A DNA stretch of 7,725 bases, from contig SLLP01000258.1 of the NCBI GenBank assembly GCA_007133995.1, positions 1 through 7,725 on the forward strand. The letters are read 5' to 3'. Below, piece by piece: positions 1 to 5,566 of this stretch. Each line of letters begins with the position of its first letter. Within the stretch, counting starts at the first letter, position 1. The position numbers were made by a program, and so were the translations under genes. A model generated the notes under the pieces. It had not been told where the DNA came from. It saw only the letters and a program-made list of their open reading frames with translations, and searched no databases. Source of the DNA: Balneolales bacterium. GTDB taxonomy: Bacteria; Bacteroidota; Rhodothermia; Balneolales; Natronogracilivirgulaceae.

Positions 1-6
1 ATTGGC

Positions 7-32
7 AAAAAAAAAAGGGGGATTCGCCCTTC
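7..32 (-). terminator. Probable intrinsic terminator after pyrH
   Basis: Read on the minus strand, GAAGGG (32-27) can pair with CCCTTT (19-14) across a 7-nt loop, and the hairpin runs directly into a stretch of ten T (plus-strand A at 7-16). The stem is short, with one G-U pair, so it is weaker than the other terminators in this window. The long T run and its position about 100 nt past the pyrH stop favour it as the end of the ribosomal operon. Confidence 0.4.
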
Positions 33-42
33 GGGGCTGATG

Positions 43-118
43 CAGATGTAATCCCGGGTGACAGATCCGGCTACGGGTGACAGATCAGTCTCCAGATATC
101 AGATCAGCAGCCGGGCAG
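43..118. repeat. 19-bp degenerate tandem repeat, four units
   Basis: Four consecutive 19-nt units start at 43, 62, 81 and 100, and each begins CAGAT. Units 1 and 2 also share the ending CGGGTGA, so CGGGTGACAGAT recurs exactly 19 nt apart (55 and 74). Units 3 and 4 share CAGATCAG. The array fills most of the gap between the pyrH stop and the putative terminator, so it would lie in the 3' untranslated part of the operon mRNA. It has no start codon or reading frame of note. Function unknown. Confidence 0.6.
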
Positions 119-130
119 CAGCAACCAGGC

Positions 131-844
131 TTAGTCCCAGTAGACCCGGGTTCCGATCGGTTCGCCTTTGATGATTTTTACCAGGTTGTGACGTTCATCC
201 ATGTTGAAGACAAGGAATGGAGTCTTGTTGTCACGGCATAAGGTAAAAGCGGTCAAATCCATAACCGAAAGCTGACGCTTTAGTATTTCATCGCCGCTGA
301 TGGATTCGAATTGTACCGCTTCGGGATTTTTTTCAGGGTCGGAATCGTAGATCCCACTGACCCGGGTTCCCTTGAGAATGGCATCGGCTTCGATTTCGAT
401 GGCTCGCAGCGCTGCGGCAGTATCTGTTGTGAAATAGGGATTACCCGTGCCGGCTCCGAAAATTACGACACGTCCTTTTTCCAGATGGCGTACAGCCCGG
501 CGTCGGATGAACGGTTCGGCAATCTGCTCCATTCGGATGGCTGTCATCAGCCGGGTGTGGATACCCTTGCGCTCCAGTGCATCCTGAAGCGCCATGCCAT
601 TTATCATGGTGGCCATCATTCCCATATAGTCGCCCTGAACCCGGTCCATGCCCAGGGTGGCACCTTTGATGCCTCGGAAAATGTTGCCTCCCCCGATCAC
701 GATGGCTATCTCCGTACTCGTATCTTTTGCTTCGCGGATTTCATCAGCATATTGGGAAAGAACATTTCCATCAATGCCGTGACCCTGTTTACCCAGCAGC
801 GACTCGCCGCTCAGTTTCAGCAGAACTCTTTTGTACGGTTTCAC
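131..844 (-). CDS. pyrH: UMP kinase
   Basis: This cytoplasmic enzyme of the amino-acid-kinase fold phosphorylates UMP to UDP with ATP, the committed step toward UTP and CTP. In the 237-residue product, K10-L-S-G-E14 and the glycine-rich GGGNIFRG (51-58) form the nucleotide and phosphate site. GAGTGNPYFTTD (130-141) is the family's UMP-binding signature, and LKGT..G.YDSDP (157-170) closes the ATP pocket. Length matches the usual 235-245. The start codon is GTG at 844-842, preceded by GGAG with a 7-nt spacer, which is the clearest Shine-Dalgarno in the window. The gene is last in the translation operon, 71 bp after tsf, but a strong terminator lies in that gap, so its transcription may be separately controlled. 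frr, which often follows pyrH, is not present in the 130 bp downstream. Confidence 0.97.
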   Translation of the reverse strand: MKPYKRVLLKLSGESLLGKQGHGIDGNVLSQYADEIREAKDTSTEIAIVIGGGNIFRGIKGATLGMDRVQGDYMGMMATMINGMALQDALERKGIHTRLMTAIRMEQIAEPFIRRRAVRHLEKGRVVIFGAGTGNPYFTTDTAAALRAIEIEADAILKGTRVSGIYDSDPEKNPEAVQFESISGDEILKRQLSVMDLTAFTLCRDNKTPFLVFNMDERHNLVKIIKGEPIGTRVYWD

Positions 845-871
845 AATTACGCTCCGGTTTGTTTGGCGGAT

Positions 872-899
872 AAAAAAAAGGCCGCCGTTAGGGCAGCCT
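872..899 (-). terminator. Strong intrinsic terminator between tsf and pyrH
   Basis: On the minus strand AGGCTGCC (899-892) pairs with GGCGGCCT (886-879), eight pairs with one G-U, around a CTAAC loop, followed by eight T (879-872). It begins 16 nt after the tsf stop and its T run ends 27 nt before the pyrH GTG. The distal arm GGCGG (886-882) can alternatively pair with CCGCC (869-865) once the T run has been transcribed, which gives a weaker competing structure. It could end the rpsB-tsf mRNA or act as an attenuator controlling read-through into pyrH. Confidence 0.8.
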
Positions 900-915
900 C
901 TCGATAAATTAGCAG

Positions 916-1746
916 TTATTGTCCGCCGAGTTGAATGCGGACAAAGGAAGAGACCAGCGGTGCGCCAGATTGCTTCAGATAATCCTGAACGGAAAGGGTG
1001 CCATCCTTGACAAATTTCTGTTCAAGCAGCACGCGCTCCTCAAAGAAGCGTCTCATCTTGCCCATGGCTGCCTTCTCGGCGATTTCAGCAGGTTTGCCTT
1101 CATTGATGAGCTGCTCCCGCGCAATCTCCTTCTCCTTTTCAAGAATAGAGGTGTCAACAACGTCGCGGGTGACCGCAATCGGGTTCATGGCAGCTACCTG
1201 CATGGCTATGTCCTTCGCAACTTCAGGGTTGTCGACCTCGCCTTCAAACTCTACCAGAACACATAGTTTGTTGCCCGGGTGGATGTAGTCAAAGATCTGA
1301 CCTTCCGATTTGAGCGTCTCAAACCGGCCGATGTCAATTTTTTCACCGATTTTTCCAATCAGATCCTTCAGCATGTCGGAAACAGTGAGGGTGCCGATCT
1401 TCTCCTGAAGAAGCGCATCACGATCGGCCGGCTCGGAATCAAACACCACTTTGGCGAAATCATTGGCATACTGTACGAATTCATCGTTTTTGGCGACGAA
1501 ATCGGTCTCGCAGTTCAACTCAAGTGCAACAGCTTTTTTGTTGTCGACAGAGATCAGGGAGACAATGACACCCTGGTTGGCTTCACGGTCAGCCCGCTTT
1601 TCAGATACCTTCTGGCCTTTTTTGCGCAGGACTTCAATAGCTTTCTCCATGTCGCCGTCGGACTCGGTGAGGGCCTTCTTACAGTCCATCATCCCGGCAC
1701 CAGTGAGATCCCGTAGTTTTTTTACATCTGCAGCAGAAATACTCAT
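916..1746 (-). CDS. tsf: Elongation factor Ts
   Basis: EF-Ts is the nucleotide exchange factor that releases GDP from EF-Tu during translation elongation in the cytoplasm. The 276-residue product has the N-terminal UBA-like helix bundle with LRDLTGAGMMDCKKAL (11-26). The EF-Tu-contacting motif TDFVAKN (81-87) sits inside LELNCETDFVAKN. The core subdomains follow, including HPGNKLCVLVEFEGE (156-170) and DIAMQVAAMNP (179-189), and the dimerisation region ends with LLEQKFVKDGTLSVQDYL (240-257). Length is close to the E. coli protein (283). The start is ATG at 1746 with no convincing Shine-Dalgarno. It follows rpsB by 35 bp, the classic rpsB-tsf pair, and is followed by a strong terminator. Confidence 0.97.
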   Translation of the reverse strand: MSISAADVKKLRDLTGAGMMDCKKALTESDGDMEKAIEVLRKKGQKVSEKRADREANQGVIVSLISVDNKKAVALELNCETDFVAKNDEFVQYANDFAKVVFDSEPADRDALLQEKIGTLTVSDMLKDLIGKIGEKIDIGRFETLKSEGQIFDYIHPGNKLCVLVEFEGEVDNPEVAKDIAMQVAAMNPIAVTRDVVDTSILEKEKEIAREQLINEGKPAEIAEKAAMGKMRRFFEERVLLEQKFVKDGTLSVQDYLKQSGAPLVSSFVRIQLGGQ

Positions 1747-1781
1747 GATCTTATGGGTCGTTATCTTGATAATTTACATTC

Positions 1782-2828
1782 TTACTTTTTTTCCTTTGAA
1801 TCAGCGTCGGAAGTGCCGGCATCTTTCTCAATTGCAGCATTGCCACCAGCCTTGGCGACTGCTTCGGTCTCGCCTTTATCAGCTTTGACTTCCATCTTTT
1901 CGGCTTTCCCGGCCGTTTCCTTTTCTTCTTTCACTTCCGTCTTGTCACTGGAGACTCTGTCCGAATCGGCTTTTTTGTTATCCTGATTCGATATCTTGCC
2001 TCGTGCAGGTGCGGTTTTGGTTTTTCGTGTACGCTTTCGTCGTGTGGTTTTTACTTCGGGTTCACTCGGCTCAGCCTCTTCTTTACCAGCATCCTCACGG
2101 CTCATGCTTTCCGCGGCAAGTTGCTCTTCCTGGTATGCTTCACGCTCAGCCATGCCTTCAATAATGGCATCAGCGAAATTGGATGCGATCAATTGAATCG
2201 CCTTGGCTGCATCGTCGTTGCAGGGAATGATATAGTCGGGAACATCCGGATCACAATTGGTGTCAACAAGTGCAATAATCGGGATGTTCAACTTCAGTGC
2301 TTCGTTGACGGCAATATTTTCCTTAACAATATCAACGACAAAAAGTGCACCGGGAATACGGCCCATTTTGGAAATACCGCCCATCACATCCTCAAGCTTT
2401 TCCATTTCGCGGTCAAGCATCAACCGCTCTTTCTTGGTGATGTTTTCGTAGGTGCCATCGGTCTTCATCGCCTGGATCTCCTCCATGCGGGAAATACTTT
2501 TTCTGATGGTCACAAAGTTAGTGAGCATGCCGCCCAGCCAGCGGTGAGTCACATAAGGCATGTCGCATCGCTGCGCTTCCGTGCGAATGATCTCCTGAGC
2601 CTGTTTCTTGGTTCCGACGAAAAGAACACTTTTCCCTGATCGGGCCACTTTGGTAATTTCGTCGATGGCTTCCTGCAGGAGAGCTTGTGTCTTGTTTAGA
2701 TCAATAATGTGGATCCCGTTGCGCTGCATGAAGATAAATTCACGCATTTTGGGGTTCCATCTTCTCGTGAGGTGGCCGAAGTGTGCTCCCGCTTTGAGAA
2801 GCTCTTCGACAGAGGCTGCCTTTGCCAT
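1782..2828 (-). CDS. rpsB: 30S ribosomal protein S2 with long charged tail
   Basis: S2 is a late-assembling small-subunit protein located between the head and body of the 30S subunit. Residues 1-230 are the conserved fold: VEELLKAGAHFGHLTRRWNPKM (7-28), GIHIIDLNKT (38-47), VLFVGTKKQAQE (68-79), HRWLGGMLTNF (95-105), PGALFVVDIVKE (159-170) and IPIIALVDTNCDP (182-194). At 348 residues it is about 110 longer than E. coli S2 (241). The extra part (about 231-348) is low-complexity and rich in Lys, Glu, Ala and Asp. A basic patch, TTRRKRTRKTKTAPARGK (261-278), is followed by acidic/basic alternation and a KEKK end. It has no recognisable domain and is probably disordered. Related FCB-group bacteria also carry S2 tails, so this is probably not a frameshift. 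ATG start; no Shine-Dalgarno nearby. It precedes tsf and follows rpsI by 134 bp. Confidence 0.96.
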   Translation of the reverse strand: MAKAASVEELLKAGAHFGHLTRRWNPKMREFIFMQRNGIHIIDLNKTQALLQEAIDEITKVARSGKSVLFVGTKKQAQEIIRTEAQRCDMPYVTHRWLGGMLTNFVTIRKSISRMEEIQAMKTDGTYENITKKERLMLDREMEKLEDVMGGISKMGRIPGALFVVDIVKENIAVNEALKLNIPIIALVDTNCDPDVPDYIIPCNDDAAKAIQLIASNFADAIIEGMAEREAYQEEQLAAESMSREDAGKEEAEPSEPEVKTTRRKRTRKTKTAPARGKISNQDNKKADSDRVSSDKTEVKEEKETAGKAEKMEVKADKGETEAVAKAGGNAAIEKDAGTSDADSKEKK

Positions 2829-2854
2829 GTTTGTAGAGTTTTATGTTGAGGTTT

Positions 2855-2882
2855 GTCCACTATGCAGGTCCACCTTATAGAC
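2855..2882 (-). promoter_or_regulatory. rpsB: Possible structured element in the rpsB leader
   Basis: On the minus strand, 27-54 nt before the rpsB ATG, GTCTAT (2882-2877) can pair with ATAG-GAC, with a 2-nt bulge, enclosing AGG-TGGA-CCT. The hexamer GTGGAC also occurs twice, 13 nt apart. S2 represses its own operon through the rpsB leader in E. coli, and a similar role is possible here. The fold is imperfect and does not match any leader family that I can confirm by eye. Confidence 0.25.
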
Positions 2883-2962
2883 AAATTCCATCACTCCGAA
2901 AGAAGATCAGGAACACCCAGCCATAAGTCGCTGCATATGTGTGATAATATTTTGAGAAAGAA

Positions 2963-3349
2963 TCAACGCTTGGAAAACTGGAATTTCTTCCGCGCTTTCG
3001 GCTGACCGTATTTTTTCCGCTCGACCATGCGGTCGTCACGGGTAAGAAGATCGTTCGACTTCAGTGCATTGTGCGTCTCCGGTTCAAGCGTGTTGAGCGC
3101 GCGGGCTATGCCGAGCTGTACGGCATCGGCCTGACCGGTGATGCCGCCTCCGCGTACCGTAACCTTGACATCGTACTTGCCTTTGGTCTCGGTGACTTCG
3201 AAGGGCAAGTTTACGGTATTCCGCTGGACGGGAAGCACAAAATAGGTCTCAAACGGTTTTTTGTTGACCAGAATGTCTCCTTTTCCAGGCTGTACATAAA
3301 CGCGTGCAGTCGAAGTTTTCCTGCGGCCTATAAATGATTGGGTAGCCAT
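2963..3349 (-). CDS. rpsI: 30S ribosomal protein S9
   Basis: S9 is a head protein of the 30S subunit whose C-terminal tail reaches the P-site tRNA anticodon stem. The 128-residue product, normal for the family, starts with IGRRKTSTARVYVQPGKG (7-24). It carries the signature GGGITGQADAVQLGIARAL (67-85) and ends in the basic DDRMVERKKYGQPKARKKFQFSKR region (105-128), including the invariant terminal SKR. The ATG at 3349 is 2 nt past the rplM stop (TGA-AC-ATG) with no Shine-Dalgarno, so translation is probably coupled to rplM, the usual L13-S9 pair. A 134-nt gap separates it from rpsB with no terminator visible, so read-through is likely. Confidence 0.97.
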   Translation of the reverse strand: MATQSFIGRRKTSTARVYVQPGKGDILVNKKPFETYFVLPVQRNTVNLPFEVTETKGKYDVKVTVRGGGITGQADAVQLGIARALNTLEPETHNALKSNDLLTRDDRMVERKKYGQPKARKKFQFSKR

Positions 3350-3351
3350 GT

Positions 3352-3795
3352 TCAGAGTTCGATTTTTTCAGGTTTCTGCGCGACCAGAGTGTGCTCGGGT
3401 CCGGCAAAAACACGTAGATTGGTTAAAATTTTACGGCCAAGCCGATTTTTGGGAAGCATGCCCTTTACAGCATTGCGGACAAGAAAAGTCGGATCTTTTT
3501 TCAGCATCTCTTCCGCTGTGGCGAACTTGGCCCCTCCCGGATAACCAGAGTGACGAAAATACTGCTTTTCCTGCATTTTTTTGCCGGACAGGGATACTTT
3601 TTCAGCGTTGATCACAATCACATTGTCGCCGGTATCTATATGCGGAGTAAACTCAGGTTTATTCTTGCCCCGCAGGATGGAAGCCACCTTGCTTCCCAGA
3701 CGACCCAAAGGTTGCCCTTCCGCATCAACGACCAGCCATTTCTTCTGAACGTCAGCAGGCTTGGCTGAATATGTTTTAAAACTCTCGGTATTCAC
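3352..3795 (-). CDS. rplM: 50S ribosomal protein L13
   Basis: L13 is an early-assembly protein that binds 23S rRNA. With the GTG at 3795-3793 as start, the product is 147 residues, within the usual 142-150. Landmarks are KKWLVVDAEGQPLGRLGS (18-35), the HIDTGDNVIVINAEKVSLSGKK segment (52-73), RHSGYPGG (81-88) and the signature NAVKGMLPKNRLGRKILTNL (108-127) followed by RVFAGPEHTLVAQKPE. An upstream in-frame ATG at 3876 would add 27 residues (MQELHYYFIF...). That stretch matches no L13 N-terminus and coincides with the predicted promoter, so I reject it. No Shine-Dalgarno precedes the GTG. First gene of the operon rplM-rpsI-rpsB-tsf-pyrH. Confidence 0.93.
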   Translation of the reverse strand: MNTESFKTYSAKPADVQKKWLVVDAEGQPLGRLGSKVASILRGKNKPEFTPHIDTGDNVIVINAEKVSLSGKKMQEKQYFRHSGYPGGAKFATAEEMLKKDPTFLVRNAVKGMLPKNRLGRKILTNLRVFAGPEHTLVAQKPEKIEL

Positions 3796-3845
3796 GGTGA
3801 TATTATTTTTTTGAAATCTATAAATCAGGTTTACTGACAAGTCTG

Positions 3846-3877
3846 GAAAGATAAAATAATAATGCAACTCTTGCAAA
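3846..3877 (-). promoter_or_regulatory. Bacteroidota-type promoter of the rplM operon
   Basis: On the minus strand TTTG (3877-3874) is followed after 20 nt by TATCTTTC (3853-3846). The housekeeping promoter of Bacteroidota is TTTG at -33 and TAnnTTTG at -7 with about 19-21 nt between them, so this matches at 11 of 12 scored consensus positions if the spacing is accepted. Transcription would begin near 3839-3840, giving a leader of about 45 nt before the GTG of rplM. Confidence 0.5.
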
Positions 3878-3962
3878 TTATGAATAATCCAAAAAATGGG
3901 AAAAAGACAGGTTGGGTTCAGTGCGCATAACAGGGACTGCCCTCGAGGATATGACGCCTCAT

Positions 3963-4019
3963 ATGAATCAAAAAAGCGCTTTTAATAATTTTTTCTTTTG
4001 CTTTTTTCTTCGAAATTGA
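3963..4019 (+). CDS. Candidate Phe-rich leader peptide (18 codons)
   Basis: A short frame encodes MNQKSAFNNFFFCFFLRN, with six phenylalanines in 18 residues. An in-frame ATG at 3951, preceded by GAGG (3945-3948) only 2 nt away, would add MTPH. It ends with TGA 50 nt before the orphan plus-strand terminator at 4070. The arrangement resembles amino-acid leader peptides such as E. coli PheL and PheM. However, the next gene is a serine hydrolase rather than a phenylalanine gene, and a T-rich sequence yields TTT codons by chance. Treat it as a hypothesis. Confidence 0.18.
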   Translation: MNQKSAFNNFFFCFFLRN

Positions 4020-4069
4020 TATTGCCGGTCCGATTTGTTGAATAAAAAACTGCTACAAGGACATGTAAG

Positions 4070-4102
4070 AAGGGCGTATTCATTATTTTTTACGCCTTTT
4101 TT
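4070..4102 (+). terminator. Orphan intrinsic terminator
   Basis: AAGGGCGTA (4070-4078) pairs with TACGCCTTT (4091-4099), nine pairs with one G-U, around a 12-nt AT-rich loop, and runs into TTTTTT (4097-4102). It is oriented for plus-strand transcription, yet no recognised plus-strand gene lies to its left; the neighbour there is rplM on the minus strand. It is probably the end of an unannotated small RNA or a leader/attenuator ahead of the serine hydrolase gene. The minus-strand reading lacks a proper T run. Confidence 0.7.
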
Positions 4103-4141
4103 CAAATAACGATGCGAATTTGATGCCAAATCATCCCTTCT

Positions 4142-4174
4142 ATTGCCCTGTTTCCTGCCTTTTTTTTAAATTTA
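4142..4174 (+). promoter_or_regulatory. Possible promoter of the serine hydrolase gene
   Basis: ATTG (4142-4145) followed after 21 nt by TAAATTTA (4167-4174) resembles the Bacteroidota TTTG / TAnnTTTG promoter with one mismatch in each box. Transcription would start near 4180, downstream of the orphan terminator, leaving about 70 nt of leader. The surrounding DNA is AT-rich, so a chance match is possible. Confidence 0.3.
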
Positions 4175-4250
4175 TAGCCTGACAAAAACTTTATTCTCAG
4201 TGGTTTTTTGCCGTCAGAGACCCAATCCTGATTACTGATCTCAATTACTG

Positions 4251-5462
4251 ATGCAAATGAATCCCGGATATTCAGCTTTTTTTATCTTTCTGGCAACCGT
4301 TTTGGCATTCGGAGTGACCGATGCGCAACCCCTGCAGCATGCCTCACCTCAAAAGATGAACCTGGATCCTGTGCGTATGCTTGCAGCCGACTCCCTCATA
4401 AACGACGCTATTAATTCCGGAGTTACACCGGGCGCTGTGCTGGTCGTGGTCCGCGAAAACTTCCTCGTATACCGCAGGGCCTACGGAATGATGCAGCGCG
4501 AACCCGAAATGCGGGCAATGCATACCAACACAATCTTTGACCTCGCCTCGCTCACCAAACCACTGGCTACCGGCGTTGCCATCATGAAACTGGTTGAGAG
4601 CGGTCACATCCGGCTCACGGATCCGGTCTCGAAATATGTACCTGAATTCGCTCACTTCGGTGGCATGGAACTGCCGCTGCGCGAACAACCTCGCATCATC
4701 CACCTGCTTACCCATACCGCCGGACTCCCATCCTATGCCCCGGTCAGACAGCTGGAGAAACTCTACGGACCGGAGGCCGCTGATTCACTGATGACATGGC
4801 TGTGCACACTTCCGGACCGGGCCGTTCCGGGTACCCAACTCACGTACAGCTGCCCGAGCTTCATCACGCTTCAGCAGGTTGTCGAGGCTGTCTCCGGAAT
4901 GGATCTGGGCACCTGGACCCGCCGTCATATTTATGAACCGCTCGGAATGCATGAAACTTTTTATCTGCCGGATGCGGCACTGCTGGACCGGATCGCCCCG
5001 ACCCTGTACAGGGATGAGGAGGGTGTGATCGCCGGTGTAGTTCACGATCCGCTGGCGCGTGATGTGATGGGCGGTATCTCCGGTAATGCCGGTCTTTTCT
5101 CCACCGCAGATGACCTGGCCATTTTTGCCGCCATGATGCTCAACGACGGTGCTGTGGATGGAAGGAGATTGCTGGCGCCGGCTACGGTCCGTACTATGAC
5201 CAGTGCGCCTGTCGGATTCGAATCCTTCGGCCGCGCGTTGGGTTGGGATCTCAGTTCATCATTTGCCTCCAACCAGGGAGACCTTTTCGGGACAAGAACA
5301 TATGGGCACACCGGCTACACCGGTACGTCAATGGTATTGGATCCCGATACCCGTACTGCCGTCATCCTGCTGACCAACCGGGTGTATCCCGAAGATTCAA
5401 CAAGTGTGGTTGATCTCAGGGCAAAAGTGGCTAATGTAGTAGCCGCATCCATTCTTAAATAA
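4251..5462 (+). CDS. Secreted beta-lactamase-fold serine hydrolase
   Basis: This 403-residue protein of the class C beta-lactamase / DD-peptidase-like family (Pfam Beta-lactamase) probably acts as an esterase or peptidase in the periplasm or outside the cell. A hydrophobic segment at 8-22 followed by VTDA-Q looks like a Sec signal peptide cleaved near residue 25. The nucleophile motif is S100-L-T-K103 in IFDLASLTKPLATG. HLLTHTAGLPSY (151-162) and DVMGGISGNAGLFSTADDLAIF (271-292) are family blocks, and H353-T-G355 stands in for the KTG box. The second motif is Y199-S-C201, with Cys where Asn or Asp is common. Start ATG at 4251 (alternative ATG 4257); no Shine-Dalgarno, but a 9-bp direct repeat ATTACTGAT abuts the start. 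It stands alone, 104 bp before the dismutase gene. The natural substrate cannot be read from sequence. Confidence 0.88.
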   Translation: MQMNPGYSAFFIFLATVLAFGVTDAQPLQHASPQKMNLDPVRMLAADSLINDAINSGVTPGAVLVVVRENFLVYRRAYGMMQREPEMRAMHTNTIFDLASLTKPLATGVAIMKLVESGHIRLTDPVSKYVPEFAHFGGMELPLREQPRIIHLLTHTAGLPSYAPVRQLEKLYGPEAADSLMTWLCTLPDRAVPGTQLTYSCPSFITLQQVVEAVSGMDLGTWTRRHIYEPLGMHETFYLPDAALLDRIAPTLYRDEEGVIAGVVHDPLARDVMGGISGNAGLFSTADDLAIFAAMMLNDGAVDGRRLLAPATVRTMTSAPVGFESFGRALGWDLSSSFASNQGDLFGTRTYGHTGYTGTSMVLDPDTRTAVILLTNRVYPEDSTSVVDLRAKVANVVAASILK

Positions 5463-5566
5463 GATTGGGAAAGCCGTCATTCCGGCATTGAAATTTGTCA
5501 ACCTTTTTTCTTCAATTATTGTTACTCTGTTGTTAGATCACAAAACCGCAATAAAATTGAGACTTT

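Larger units (their letters stand above)
3878..4250. other. Gene-poor divergent intergenic region
   Basis: This AT-rich stretch separates the minus-strand ribosomal operon from the plus-strand serine hydrolase gene. It contains a cluster of competing short stems at 3932-3964, a perfect palindrome AAAAGCGCTTTT (3972-3983), a phenylalanine-rich mini-ORF, a strong plus-strand terminator (4070-4102) and a possible promoter near 4142-4174. The stems are AGGG/CCCT, GAGG/CCTC and ATATG/CATAT. The last presents ACGCCT as its loop, and ACGCCT is repeated in the terminator's 3' arm. No tRNA or known RNA family could be recognised by eye. The terminator suggests that a short plus-strand RNA is made here. 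Confidence 0.5.

Noticed and set aside
26..37. GCCC-TTCG-GGGC tetraloop hairpin on the plus strand
   Set aside because: Although compact, it is followed by no T run on the plus strand and there is no plus-strand gene visible before it. It competes with the minus-strand terminator fold and is not claimed separately.
311..907. Plus-strand 198-residue open frame opposite pyrH
   Set aside because: It is antisense to a fully conserved UMP kinase gene, resembles no family, and runs across the tsf-pyrH terminator. It is a shadow frame of a GC-rich gene.
919..2880. Several long plus-strand frames opposite tsf and rpsB
   Set aside because: Both minus-strand genes are unmistakable; the antisense products have no recognisable motifs or start signals.
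3352..3876. 174-residue version of L13 starting at the ATG at 3876
   Set aside because: The extra N-terminus is unlike L13 and overlaps the promoter; the GTG at 3795 gives the correct family length.
3917..3926. GGTTCA-like stretch considered as a tRNA T-loop
   Set aside because: The T-loop consensus is broken and no acceptor, D or anticodon arms can be paired around it.
5473..5509. GCCG/CGGC hairpin and T6 considered as a terminator of the serine hydrolase gene
   Set aside because: The stem is only four pairs and the T run begins about 17 nt further on, so it does not form an intrinsic terminator.
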